The translations under genes and the position numbers were made by a program. From Hysterangium stoloniferum (lineage: Eukaryota > Basidiomycota > Agaricomycetes > Hysterangiales > Hysterangiaceae): a DNA stretch of 64,000 nt. Shown here piece by piece: positions 1-11,700 of this stretch; within the stretch, counting starts at the first letter, position 1, and each line of letters begins with the position of its first letter. The stretch spans positions 3,286,001-3,350,000 of the forward strand of contig WHVD01000001.1 of NCBI GenBank assembly GCA_015178975.1. Direction: 5' to 3'. A model generated the notes under the pieces. The model was not told the origin of the DNA, did not search any database, and was given only the letters and a program-made list of their open reading frames with translations.

Positions 1-986
1 ATACCCTCTAGAATGCTTTTACCACATCATAGTTAGTTCTAGTATGATCCCTATTTCCCATACTTCCTTTGATCCATCACAGCTTTCCACTTCCTTGATC
101 AGCCCTCTGTTCATCTGTTTCCCCTTTGTATAAAGTTTCTCCCATGTATGCTACTATTCCTCAGTTCTAATATCAACTTAAATTACCCCCATTTAGTCTT
201 CAGTCTACTTCTTCCTGACATGAATTCTACTCAATAAAGTTGAATGATGATTGAAGAATATTCAACAATATCGAGTATAGATGCCTCATTTGACAAAGTA
301 TTAATTTGTCCTATTGATAAAGCATGAGACAAATATAGGACACAGAAGCACATGAATAATGAAGTCAAAGATATTATGAATAGAAGTCAAATTAATAATA
401 TAATAGTAATGATACAGATAATGGTACAGGTTTTCTGACTGACTTTCCTCACTCCTATCATAGCCCTTTTATACTATTTATTATTTATCTATGATGATAA
501 TATGATATCAGCATGAAATCAATGATGTCAAACTGAGACAAGTCAAAGATTAGTCAAAGAATCTCAAAAGATAGTTGAGTTGAAAATTGAGTTGAAAAGT
601 TAAAGGAATGTTGAAGAAATCTCAAAGGAAAGTTGAAAGAATATTGAATTGAATATTATTGGAATTTGAGCTTGTAGGTTTGTGACACTTCCTCTCTAAT
701 ATCCTCTAAGGTGTCATCAGCAAGCTGCAACCCTCTACCTTATGACTCTTAGTGTGTCAGCCTCCCAATTGAGTGAGCTACATGTAAGTGTTGTCTTCAG
801 TCCATATGGTACTATCCACTCTGTTTGAAATACCAGAGTACCCTAACAGTTTGTATGAGGGTGCAACACATAAGTTAAAGCCAAGCTCCACCTATTTTAT
901 AGAGTCAGACGTCCCAACTAGTATGATCTCTATTGTTGGCCCCCCAACATAAAGTCCCCTCTTATCCCCTTGCTTAGATCTTAACA
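1..986 (+). mobile_element. LTR family B, 5'-truncated by the window edge
   Basis: Solo-LTR-like sequence that enters from outside the window and ends in ATCTTAACA at 986. It aligns with the copies at 1232-1739 and 3610-4677: the same TATAAAG promoter-like box, a CT-rich body, and the shared stretch 'agccaagctccac'. A family C LTR (216-687) is inserted inside it. No coding capacity is seen. Orientation is set by the TATA box. The family's 5' end (TGTTAGGATCC) lies upstream of base 1, so its left target duplication cannot be checked. Confidence 0.7.
216..687 (-). mobile_element. Solo LTR family C (TSD CTTCC)
   Basis: A 472-bp element flanked by the direct repeat CTTCC at 211-215 and 688-692. 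It is the reverse complement of the copy at 59927-60397. The termini read TGACATGAATT (one base lost compared with TGTCACGAATT) and TTTGTGACA. An AT-rich TATA-like stretch lies in the middle on the minus strand. It is inserted in the family B LTR, so it is the younger of the two. No internal retrotransposon genes are present, which fits a solo LTR left by recombination. Confidence 0.8.
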
Positions 987-994
987 GTTAACTG

Positions 995-1750
995 CTGCAC
1001 CAAACTGAATGAGCTTGTAATATGTTATTGGTCATGGAATTATATAGTAACAAATGACCACTCCCAGCTGCTATGGTCCAAATACCAGTTGTAGTGCTGT
1101 ATGAAGCTGGTGTGTATGCATTTACCTGGCAGGTTTATGGGAGGTATTTGGACTAAAGTAGCTGGGAGTGATCATTTCTTATTATTAACTATGTACATGT
1201 CCAATAACACATTACAAGCCCATTCAGTTTATGTTAGGATCCTCACCTTTTTAGGACCCCCACAACTTGTTTCTACCCTGGACACCTTTCCAGTACCCTG
1301 ACATCAGTACCTCAGACTATGGGGCCACTGCCTCAGCACCCCAAAACTTGGTTTACTGTAGATTACCCCTCTAGTCATTCTATTCCATCTCCATCCCAAC
1401 ACTCTACCTTTATCTGTTCTAGGTGTAAACACTATCCACCTCATACCCTTTAGAATACTTTTTGTTTCATCCCATTTAGTTTTAGTTTGATCCCTGCCCC
1501 CTTCCATGCTTCCCTTGACCCATCACTACTTCCACTTCCTCTGGCCCTCCATTATACCTTTGTATAAAGTTCCTACTATGTATCCTACAGTTCTTTAGTT
1601 TGAAACACAACCTAGATTACCCACTTCAACTTAAATCCCCCCTCTCTTGTTCTTAAATCCCTTTACTATATTCTTAATCTCTCAAAGACATTGTCAGCAA
1701 GCCACAACTCTTTTGCCCCCCTTTGCTTAGATCTTAACAGTTTGGTGCAG
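995..1750. mobile_element. MITE with ~110-bp terminal inverted repeats, split by an LTR
   Basis: The left end CTGCACCAAACTG (995) is the reverse complement of the right end at 1740-1750. The inner arms (1002-1115 and about 1118-1230) pair almost continuously, for example GCTTGTAAT and GGGAGTGAT stretches on each side. The family B LTR at 1232-1739 interrupts it near the right end; removing that LTR restores the second terminus. There is no coding capacity, so this is a non-autonomous DNA transposon. The superfamily is unresolved because no clear target duplication is visible outside the termini. Confidence 0.65.
1232..1739 (+). mobile_element. Solo LTR family B (TSD GTTTA/GTTTG)
   Basis: A 508-bp element starting TGTTAGGATCC and ending ATCTTAACA. 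The 5-bp flanks GTTTA (1227-1231) and GTTTG (1740-1744) differ by one base. A TATAAAG box lies near 1562. It lacks part of the middle present in the longer copy at 3610-4677. It is inserted in the right terminal repeat of the MITE 995-1750. Confidence 0.75.
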
Positions 1751-1753
1751 TGT

Positions 1754-3453
1754 ACTGGAGGCACTCCAAGATTTTTGGAGTTGAAAAACCTTCAGTAAAT
1801 CTTGCTATTTGGCCAAATTTTCTAAGAATTTTTTGAACACAAAAACTGTTTGAAAATTTTGAGTATTAGCAGGTTTTTCTGAGGCCAAAAATTGTATCTG
1901 AAAATCCTAAAAATTTGCATCAGGAAATTGTGAGGAAACATGTTAGAAATAGCTTATTTTTTATGGATTTTATGAAAGAGAAAACTCTTAAAAAACCCTG
2001 TATTTTGTTAAGGTTTTTCCACCCAACATAATCCTATGAAAACTATAATAATGTACCTAGAGAAATTAATTAAAAACTACATATTTCTACTCAATTTTGC
2101 CCCTCAGGGAATTGTGTGAAGACAAATTTTTCTTAAAGTTTTGTCAAGGAGAAAACCATAATGAAATTTAAAATTTAATGATCCTTCTCACAAGATTTTG
2201 TCAGACAGGAAATCTGTTATGACTGGAATTCCTGCCAGACTCTGGGCACTAACATATATGCACCCACACCCTATATGCACCAATTATCAGTTTACTGGAA
2301 TTCCCGCCAGACTCTGTATGTCAGACTTGTCCACATTCAACCTCTGTTACTTCATGTATCAGTCACCAGAATACCCACTGGACTCCATCCCTGTTTATCT
2401 CTGACCCCGTCCCATGCATCAGTCACCAGACACCACTCAGAAAACCTGTCATCCCTCTAACTGAGCCCTGTTCCCGTTATAGTCAAATGACCTGTCACAA
2501 TTCAGACTCCGCTCCCATTCTGTTCCCATTATGGATTTATGACCTGTCACAATTCGGACTCTGCTCCCACTCTGTTCCCATTATGGATTTATGACCTGTC
2601 ATGATTCGGACTCCACTCCATTCCATCCTGTTCCTAATACCAAGTTTGGTGTTTATTTATCTCATTTTATGTTTGTTAGTTTAGCTTTCATTATTACTGG
2701 ATTTGGTATGTTATTCATTCCACAGTCTATATAGTCTGGCAGATGTTGTACATACAATCCAGTCAGAAAATTAGCTTAGATTCCCCCCAGTAATCTTAGT
2801 ATATTTTCCGCTCTAAATTCCTCTTTGAAACACACCACTCTTACTCATCAGAGCCTATGGGCTCTGATGCATCTATCACTTGACCTCCAACTTATCTATC
2901 TTAAATCCCCAACCTCTTGACCCATGAACCCCACCCAGACTCCCTGGGATTCCCATCTGCCTGTTTGAAATTGGACAACACAATCTTGTGAGGGCACAGC
3001 CTATAAGCTGAAGCCAAGTCCTACTGGCTTTCCCATGGGTTTCTCTGGAAACCCTCCATGTACGCAGCCTTAACAAAATCACAGTTTTCACTCAATTCCC
3101 TGAGAGGCAAAATTGAGTAGAAATATGTAGTTTTTAATTAATTTCTCTAGGTACATTATTACAGTTTTCATAGGATTATGTTGGGTGGAAAAACCCTAAC
3201 AAAATACAGGGTTTTTTAAGAGTTTTCTCTTTCATAAAATCCATAAAAAATAAGCTAATTCTAACATGTTTCCTCACAATTTCCTGATGCAAATTTTTAG
3301 GATTTTCAGATACAATTTTTGGCCTCAGAAAAACCTGCTAATACTCAAAAATTTCAAACAGTTTTTGTGTTCAAAAAATTCTTAGAAAATTTGGCCAAAT
3401 AGCAAGATTTTCTGAAGGTTTTCCAACTCCAAAAATCTTGGGGTGCCTCCAGT
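1754..3453. mobile_element. Foldback-type element with ~420-bp inverted arms
   Basis: The arm at 1754-2130 and the arm at about 3085-3453 are reverse complements with few differences. The outer ends read ACTGGAGGCAC and GTGCCTCCAGT. The inner parts include the shared block around 'ttaattaaaaactac'. The loop is occupied by the family A solo LTR (2215-3075), which inserted later. No transposase is encoded. A long hairpin of this kind is typical of a foldback element or a large MITE. The exact ends and target duplication are uncertain. Confidence 0.65.
2215..3075 (+). mobile_element. Solo LTR family A (TSD AAATC)
   Basis: An 861-bp element that starts TGTTATGACTGG, ends CCTTAACA, and is flanked by exact AAATC duplications (2210-2214 and 3076-3080). 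It contains the family A TATA region ('ctatatagtctggcag') and the downstream block 'gcttagattccccc'. Related copies lie at 20720, 26457, 55772 and 59073. No gag or pol is attached, so it is a solo LTR. Confidence 0.85.
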
Positions 3454-3609
3454 GGTGGTTGGCCAACAAATGAATTTGCAAGCTCAAATGGACTCCAATT
3501 TTGGGAAATACGCCACAGGTCAAATTCTGCAGCCATAACATGATAATTCACTCGATATATGTATACTGTACATAGATGTGAAATGAGTGTTATGTGTATC
3601 CTCAAAGAA

Positions 3610-4677
3610 TGTTAGGATCCCTGTCATTTCAGACCCTGCAAGCTATTTTAGCCTTGTAACCCTCTGGCATCCCACTATCGGTACCCCCACTCATAGTATC
3701 ACCACCTGCAGCACCCCCAACACTTGTTTCTTTGTATCTTAGTATCTTAGCCTTCTGTCCCACCTCCATTCCATTTGCTTCCTCATCACTGTTCCATGTA
3801 TACATCCCATTTGTCACCTCACACCTTTTCAGATTACTTTGCTATATTGTATTTAGCCTCATTTGGATTCCCATTCCTTTTCTCTACTTCCTTTTGACCT
3901 GTCATCACTCCTGCTTCTCTGATCAGCCTTCCAATCATCCATCTCACTGTAGTATAAAGCTCCTTCATGTATGCTACAGTTTCTTCAGTTGGAATATCAA
4001 CTTAGATTACCCCCTTTTAGTTCTCAAGTCCTATTACTCCTATCTAATACTCTCAAAGGCATCTTCAGCAAGCCACAACCCCTTATCTCACAACTCTTAG
4101 TAATTCAGCCTCCCAGTCAATTGAGCTAAGTGTTGATCTTTGTTTCCTGTCATACTATCTACTCTGTTTGAAATACCAGAGCACCTTAACAGTTTGTATA
4201 AGGGTGCAACACATATGTACATTGAAGCCAAGCTCCACTATATTTATATGTAGAGTCAGACCTCTATAAGATACTTTGTACTGTAAGTGCAAAGTATCTT
4301 AACAAGGAATGATGTGTAAAAACTGGATGATATTTTTTTTGAGAACTTGAGAGACTTTATGTACATTTGAAACTACAATATGAGTGGTGTGATTTATAAA
4401 AATGGCATGATTTATGCAAGTGGGGTGATTTATTCAAATGGTACAATCTAGGTGAGTGGCACAATTTAGGCAGGTGGCACGATCTACATGAATGCATGAT
4501 AATAGAACATGTGACATCACAGGTATTGATGACAAGATCACAGTGTAGGAAGTCTCACTCCCTTACACCTCCCAACTAGTATGATCTCTATCATCAGCCC
4601 CCCAATTGACCCAGTTACCATCATTGGCCCTCCAACTAGAGCCCCCCTCTCCCATTTAGCTTAGATCTTACATAACA
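3610..4677 (+). mobile_element. LTR family B, long copy with internal insertion
   Basis: Starts TGTTAGGATCC (3610) and ends ATAACA (4677). Flanks AAGAA (3605-3609) and GAGAA (4678-4682) differ by one base. Compared with the copy at 1-986 it carries about 300 extra bases, roughly 4262-4562, which begin with a small hairpin pairing AGATACTTTG and CAAAGTATCT. The insert has no coding sequence and is probably another small non-autonomous element. Confidence 0.65.
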
Positions 4678-4856
4678 GAGAATCACAACAAGCTTACTTG
4701 CTCCTCTTGAATATTACATAAGTCTCTCTCAATAAATTCAAGTATGAAGAGATAACCCAGTTATTGCACCTCTGAATGCTGAGGTACAACTACTTGTGGC
4801 TGCAAATTTGAAGGAAATACTCCAATGTTTGGCTTTCATGAGTGAGTAAATAGTAT

Positions 4857-5125
4857 TGAAAATGGTACAAGTTGACTTATTGTAAATACACAATCTACAA
4901 GGTTTTATAAACTTGTAATACATAGAAGTACTTGTGTGTCAATCAATGTGTCAGTTAGCAAGTCACCTTCTGACATGATAGGGTTGGTGATAGTTTAGAT
5001 GTACATAGGTAAAGTCATGCATTGGTCTTCAAAACATGGCACACAATATGCATTTTCAAGGATAAAGTGGAAGGAGAGGGTGAGCCGCGCCTAGAGAGGC
5101 GGGTGTTTCATCACCATTTCCAACA
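4857..5125. repeat. Dispersed ~260-bp repeat, copy 1 of 3
   Basis: Shares a long block ('caatcaatgtgtcagtta', 'gtgtttcatcacca') with 28756-29010 and 33436-33712. It has no open reading frame or obvious RNA polymerase III boxes. The class is unresolved; it could be a SINE-like or MITE-like family. This copy marks the right edge of the mobile-element block upstream of CPA1. Confidence 0.7.
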
Positions 5126-6510
5126 AATGGTTGCCATGATACCTTGCAGTATCTCATTTTGTCGAAGATTCCAGAGTACTGATCGTTGTTTTTGGGCGCA
5201 TTCAGTTTGCCAAAATGCGTAGCGTTTTTTCGCGAGCAGTGTTAGATAATTACAGGCACGAATCCGGCCCGACTCTTTAGGACATTATATTGGGCCGGAA
5301 CATAAACAGTTTGTTCAATTGATCGGGTCTGCCCACTTGATCGGGCTTGCATGTCCATCCACTTTCCAAGTCACCGGATTGTGAAGGGGTATATCATGGG
5401 GATAGTATTAATGAACAAGGTACTCATTTCATTTTATAAATTACTAACGGTTCAAACTCATTCCTGCGGTGAAGTTTTTGTTGTCTCCAACAGAGCACTC
5501 AGAGTGCGGTCTACCAAACACGAGGCGATCGACGCTGCTACCGCTTGAAGTATCAAGACAAAGCGTGCCTATGCAGGGTTTTGAGGTACTAATAGCGGTT
5601 TCAGTTAGAGTTTTTGGGTCGTGCCATTTGATTATGCCTGTTTGAACGTGAAGAATACGCCGTGGGCTGGTGCTCGTCAATTGCTGAAAATGGGAATTTC
5701 GAATTAATGAACCCCGTGACTCCCGTTTGAACACTGAGACAGAATCATCTTCAGTGCATTCTGTGGAAGCCCCCTGAGCTACCTGAGGCAAGTGTATGAG
5801 CCGTGACGAGGGGAATTTCCTCGTACCGACCCAGTTAAAGTTTATTTCGGCCGTCAAAATACACTGGGAAAGATTAAACGGTGTCTTAGATAAACAAATT
5901 AGGGATTATATCTTAATTTAATCACACGTAAGTGTCCAGGCTCGATACAAAACGAGACCACAACGATTTGGCGATATGAGATAAGTGAGTGAACAAATGG
6001 ATGACGAGATATCATTGCAGCTTTTAACACAAGAGATAATCGAAAGTCGGTCAGTTTACCTTGTTGATATTGACATAAACTTTGAACCTTTGATGATGGT
6101 ATGATTTGTTACAGACCCAATGTTGGAGAAGGTGTGATATTTGGCAATAGGGAAATGTCTGTTGGAGAAAAGCCATATCTTCACTTTTAAATCTCTGTGA
6201 GTGAATGTAAGGGGAAAAATGAACTGCTTGCTGAAATACTCCCTAAGATACCAAGGTATAAGACATATTGCGTGTCTATCTATTTTTTTGTGTAGAATGG
6301 AGCTTTATTTATTTGGGGGTAAATAAGATGCCTTGGGACTCTTTGAATAAAATAAAATAATAGTGTGACTGTGACGATATGTGACTATAATTTAAACGAC
6401 AAGTTATAAAAGTTCGACTCATCTTTCGGCAAATGGCGAGCAGTTTTCACCTCTTGCTTGATTCACATTTTCCTACCCCAAGGTCCTCCACTGACTGGTA
6501 CCACCACTTG
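5126..6510. other. Intergenic region upstream of CPA1
   Basis: No gene is recognised here. A 137-codon minus-strand open frame (5444-5857) lacks an ATG and matches nothing known to me. The last ~100 bases are the CPA1 5' leader, including an upstream ATG at 6433 that is in frame with the attenuator uORF. The base composition and CG-containing words differ from the AT-rich mobile elements to the left. Confidence 0.5.
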
Positions 6511-6634
6511 ATGCCCTTTACCCAAAGCACCCGAGACGAGTAAGATAGACCAGGTTGTTTTTGGCACTCTAATACTGAACACTTGGTTTTATAGTTACAT
6601 CAGTGACCACCTCTACAAGCAATCCTCCAATTAA
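6511..6634 (+). CDS. Arginine attenuator peptide uORF of CPA1, split by an intron
   Basis: A short upstream ORF in the CPA1 leader. Exons 6511-6539 and 6595-6634 are joined across a 55-nt intron (GTAAGA...TATAG, branch-like ACTGAAC). The spliced 22-residue peptide contains DDYISDHLY. This matches the conserved core of the fungal arginine attenuator peptide (AAP), including the Asp-Tyr-(Leu/Ile)-Ser-Asp-His-Leu motif and the Asp needed for regulation in Neurospora and yeast. In those fungi the nascent peptide stalls ribosomes at its stop codon when arginine is high and blocks translation of the CPA1 ORF below it. Here the uORF stop is only 14 nt before the CPA1 ATG. If the intron is retained, the frame stops after 10 codons and the core is lost. 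An in-frame ATG at 6433 could extend it by 26 residues if transcribed. Confidence 0.85.
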
Positions 6635-6648
6635 ATATACTTCTTAGC

Positions 6649-8093
6649 ATGTTTGCCTCACGCCTTTTCAGACCTACGCCCCTTTCTCGTTTTTCGCGGA
6701 CCCTGGCTACTCATATTTCCAATCGCAATGCAGTCTTGCACCTAAAGACCGGAGAATCTTTCGCGGGACAATCCTTTGGTGCACCAAAGACCATATTTGG
6801 CGAGACTGTTTTCTCGACATCCATTACTTCTTGTGAGTTGTTGTTACTATTGTGAGACACAGTCGTATTCAGAACAAACAGATACCGAATCTATGACTGA
6901 TCCTTCATATCGGGGTCAGATTCTAGTCTTCACCTCGCCTCTCATCGGTAATTACGGTGTACCAAAGAATGAAACGCCGGTCGATTCCCAAGACGTCGGT
7001 GTCCTCCTTGAATCGGGGGGCATTCAATGTGCCGGAGTTGTCGTAGGAGACTTGGCCCATAAATTTTCACACCACGCGGCTGTCGAATCGTTACACTCCT
7101 GGTGTCTCAGGCACGATATCCCAGGTATTACCGGAGTCGATACTCGGGCCATCACAACTCTTCTACGTGATCAAGGAACTACGCTCGGTCAATTGGGCGT
7201 TGGTTCAGATTTAGCCCGCCCCCAAGATGATGCATATTGGGACCCTTCTAAAGAAAATCTTGTGGATCAAGTTTCGACCCGCGAAGTTTATACACTTAAC
7301 CCCACCGGCGATGTTAACGTCGCAGTCCTCGATTTCGGTGCAAAAGCCAACATCTTGCGTTCTCTCGTTCGCCGCGGTGCAGCTGTTACCGTCTTACCAT
7401 GGGATTTCGACTTTAACACGATCCGCGATAACTTTGACGGTCTGTTCTTGACTAACGGGCCCGGTGATCCAATGCATTGTATGAAGGCCGCTATGAACGT
7501 AAGACGCACCATACAGGAATGGTCTAAGCCGATCTTCGGTATTTGCATGGGTCACCAGATCCTTGGCATAGCCGCTGGGTTGGACGCATACCGCATGACC
7601 TTTGGCAATAGAGGTCACAATCAGCCCGTGTTGGCTCTCGCTTCTTCTGGATCAATTAAGGCCGGAAGGGTTTATGTCACGAGGTAAGGTGCTAAATTAA
7701 ATTAATTAATGGTGGATATTGAGACACCTGACCAGCCAAAACCATCAATATGCCTTGAAGCTCCAAGAACCTTTCCCTATTGGATGGGAACCGTTCTTCA
7801 TCAATTGCAATGATTCGTCAGTAGAAGGCATCAAATCGACCATAGCCTCTGGCCGTAAGGTCTGGGGAGTGCAGTTCCACCCAGAGAGCGCGGGAGGGCC
7901 GCTCGATACCATCGAGGTAGGATGTATTGGGAATTTTATTTGTCAGTCCTAAAGCATGCTTCTACAGATGTTTTCCGACTTCGTGAAAGAGTGTCGTGCA
8001 TCTAAAACAGCCTCCGTAACGGAGGACAGGTCAAGTGTGTTTGTGTCTTACCCTCAGCCTGCCCAGCGTCGGGCTGTTGCCGCAACAGCTTAA
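6649..8093 (+). CDS. CPA1: Carbamoyl-phosphate synthase, arginine-specific, small (glutaminase) subunit
   Basis: Exons 6649-6832, 6882-7683, 7736-7916 and 7968-8093 keep one frame (430 aa, normal for the family). The enzyme takes ammonia from glutamine and passes it to the large subunit, which makes carbamoyl phosphate for arginine synthesis. The start is rich in Arg, Ser and Phe and lacks acidic residues, like a mitochondrial presequence. An N-terminal small-chain domain (~30-190, with SYRGQILVFT and GNYGVP) is followed by a class I glutamine amidotransferase domain. The catalytic Cys is in GICMGHQ (~283), and the His and Glu are in VQFHPES (~377 and ~379). The first intron splits a Tyr codon inside a conserved block, which supports the junction. 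Regulation is through the arginine attenuator uORF just upstream. The adjacent gene downstream is on the same strand, starting about 680 bp after the stop. Confidence 0.96.
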
Positions 8094-8773
8094 TCAAGAA
8101 GTCATTACGTTTGTTCTTTGTTTTGCTTTGTTTTGCCGTGTTTCAATCTCGAATGTATAACACCTCATGAAAATACGATGCTTCTTTGTCTTGTGACGTG
8201 AACCTGGTGGGCAAAACGCAATTAAACGATGTTGTAAATTGTCGTTGCAATGAAGAATCGTAGTGTTTAATGAACATTACGCTGTGGTTCACGGCCTTCA
8301 TGTGACCATGATACAGTCCTTGGATGCTTGGTTGACTATCATCCCTGCTATGATAGGTACATTTGGCGGCTTCGATTGTATGCACTATTTATGATATACA
8401 AAGATCTATTAATGAGGAGCTGAATTGTGTTCTGAGTCGCCATGACCCTTTAGTTGCTCCCCAAGACCAAACTATCAATAAATGTCAGTTAAGTTACACA
8501 GCTAAGGAGGTAACGAATATACAAGTAATTTGGTACCATCCTCACTGAAGAAACGCAAGCATCAATAAGTGAATCATGATGCTAGCAATTGCTGGACGAA
8601 CCGTGCTCGATAAAAGATGAAAAACCACATAGTAGCTCCAAGGGCTTTTGAAAGGATCCTGTATCGCATACCCGGAAGATGCGGGTTAAAGCCAGTTGCT
8701 AGTTACCATTTCAATAATCTAGAGTATAGCACCCCAGTAAAAGAAAACAAAGCACTCACAACTCGCTCCAGCC
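8094..8773. other. Intergenic region between CPA1 and the AT-hook gene
   Basis: Contains the CPA1 3' end and the promoter of the downstream gene. Only short open frames without recognisable products are seen. No mobile-element similarity to the rest of the window was noticed. Confidence 0.5.
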
Positions 8774-11700
8774 ATGATAGTTACGGATCTGAGTTTGGTT
8801 GTGCACATTCGGCTTCTCCCGCGCGCCAGATGCGACTTATCTTTCAACCACATTATGGAAAAGGAAAGTAGCCGTAAACGAAAGAGGGAGCTGGATATCG
8901 ATGTACCTCGAATAAAATACCACGTTACGCAGTCGGGTAGAAGCTTCGAACGTCTTCTGAAAGGTGCCTCTTTTCTTAGTATTCATCTTTGGCATACACC
9001 GATCGACCAGAACCTTAGAAAATTCGCGTGAAGAGATGTGTGATGTCGTTCGGAAAAAGCTGGATTTAGGTTCGAAGGCTTCTCTGGAGCTTGTTCAGAT
9101 GAGAGAAGGGGTTAGGTATGACTTAGAGGATGGTACGAGGCTGTCATTGGATTATCTTACGTTACTCATGCGTTATTGTACAGATGATGACTTTGAAGCG
9201 TTAAAGTCTGCTGCATACGCGTATTCTGCTCTTGATATCCATGTCTCCTATCGGGCAGACTCGCACGCTCAATCTGGCAGTGCCTCGAACACACTCTCTT
9301 CAAAGAAGCCTAAGACTAAGAAACGAGTTTCGATTGTGCCTCCGGAGGAGACCGGTCAACATACGACCCAAGATCTCTCTGTCAGTGCTGTCATCAACCA
9401 AACCTCACATACAAATAGTGTTGGTCCCGACCTGAGCACTGACATCGCTGAGCGTCCCATAAAACGACGCAAAACCAACCAATCTTCTCCTACGGTTGTC
9501 GGGGCGCTACCCACAGCAAAGAGAAAAGTTATAAAGGACACAGCGGAGACAAATATTGCCACCACCGAAACGCCAGTGGCTGTAGAGGAGGAGAAAGGAC
9601 CGCCACAGAAGAAACAGAAGACCAAGGAGAATGGAAAGGAAAAGCCCATCTCGACTAAGGCTGCTGATACTTCTACCGTTACAGCAGAGCTTTCTGAAGA
9701 GGTCGCAGTGAAACCAAAGTCTACAATAAGCAAATCGAAAAAAATGGCCCCTGAAGTCGCTACTCAGGTGGTACCTACCGAAGGTCCTTCGCTCCCTAAA
9801 GAAAATAAGAAAATGGGTATCAAAAACATAGGTGAGGGCGATTGCCTATCAATTGGCGTTGAACTCATCAAGTTGTTTCACTCGGAAGAAGCGCGCCTCG
9901 ATGCTCTAGTTAATGCGAATAAAACACTAAAAACAACTACTATAGCAGATAAACCCGGTATATACAATAGTACCATTATTTCATGTGCTATTCTAACACT
10001 TTACTGAATAGCTCCAAATTCTACTTCAGGTCAAAGCAACTCCTCACACTTTTCCTCACCCACTACTACGGAGAAGCTGCAACCTAGTCGTCCAAATCTT
10101 ACCTATGCTGAGCTAAAAAGCAGGAGACTAGCCGCCACCCAGGCTTTAACCTCTTCCACATCCTCAGCCCCGCTACCCCAAACCATAGTTGCATCATCTG
10201 TTCCTGACCAACAACCTTCCGTTGTCGCAAAACCGAAGTCAAAGGCAAAGATTACAGCGGGTTCGAAGGAAGCTAGGGATCCGGCTGAACTGGGGAAACC
10301 TGATACGTCTAAAAGACCTCAAAGTATGGACAACGCTGCTACCAAAAAGCCCAAGGATATGGATAACGCTACTAAGCTCAACGACATTTCGTACAAGGCT
10401 AAGGGGGGCATAAAGCCTGCAAAGAATAATGCAGTCGTCAAAGCGGCCGGTGCCGGACCCGAGGCTAAACCTGGTGAGGGTGACTCGAGCACGGACGAGC
10501 ACGAGCACGAAAAAGATCATGCAGTAAGCGCCCATTCCAAAGGGCTGGTGTCAGCTCCAGTCCAACGACCGCCTACATTGTCTGCTTTAACTGGTAAAAA
10601 GAAGAGTGAGAAAATTGTGGCGCGACAAAATCCATGTGAACTGTGTCACGGGCCATACCATTTCAGACACTTGTGCCCGGTAATCACCTCTGGCATTGAC
10701 TCAATCTCCAAGCGCCTCGTTGAATTGAGGGCCGAAGGGGGGGAGGTATCTTTGATAAAAGAGCTTGAAGTTTGGGAGAGGGGCGAGAAAGAAAAGGCTG
10801 TCGGGAAAAGTAAACTGGTTGGTTCGAAAATTAATCCTCCAGCGACAAAGACAAACCAGAAGACACATTCATCTTCTGCGGCGCGAAGCTGGCCTCCAGT
10901 TGTCCCACCAAAATCAAAGTTATCGGAGGTTGCTGTCGAGAGTCATGAGGAAGGTTCGGAGTCAGATACAACCACTTCTGATGGTGAGGGTGCCATCCTC
11001 AAATCCCGTTCTTCATCTGAATCGCCTTCATCTTCGGAGATTGAATCTATTAGCCCCAGCGTCGACCTAGCCAATGTCGACCTGGAAGGCCTCCTTCGTG
11101 GGCCGTCTTTGAAGGCTACTGCGGCCGATCTTTCGAGGTTAGAGGAAGAGGAAGCGAAGGAAAAGGGTGCCGAAGTAGGTGGTGATGGTAATGATGTTGA
11201 TAAGGACGGTGTACTTGAAGAAGAGGAAGAAGAGCCTATTTCAACACGTCCTAGGTTGAGCTTTACTGCAATGGCGATGCGGTCATCTTCACCAGAAACG
11301 GGCTTTGGGGTCGATGATAGTGATTCTGACGAATTAACGAATATGGATCCAGACCAGACCAAGGAGGTTCCACATCCATCTCAAGCGGCCATGTCAGAGG
11401 CAGTTGAGCCCTCTCTGCCGGATGTTCCGGCAAATATACAAGACGAAACTGAAAATTCGGATTTTGTCAAGAGAACCTCCGATGTCAGTAAGAACAAGTC
11501 TAAAACGCCATCCATTCAAGATGACGATCTAATTGAATCAACTACGAACGACAGGGATGTCCCAGATGAAGAGTCATCCCCAAGCTTCCCAACAAACAGT
11601 GCCATAATTAAAGGCGCTAACGCGGCAGATGATATCAGTGCTGAAGAGGTATCCAATGAGGATAGAAGTACAGAGGAGGCACCCCATGTGCCGCCTCTCG

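Noticed and set aside
5444-5857. 137-codon open frame on the minus strand upstream of CPA1
   Set aside because: It starts at a TTG, has no nearby ATG, shows no recognisable motif, and overlaps the likely CPA1 promoter region.
8854-8963. ATG at 8854 as the certain start of the AT-hook gene
   Set aside because: The frame stays open upstream to an ATG at 8774 with a good context, so neither start can be excluded; the longer form was listed.
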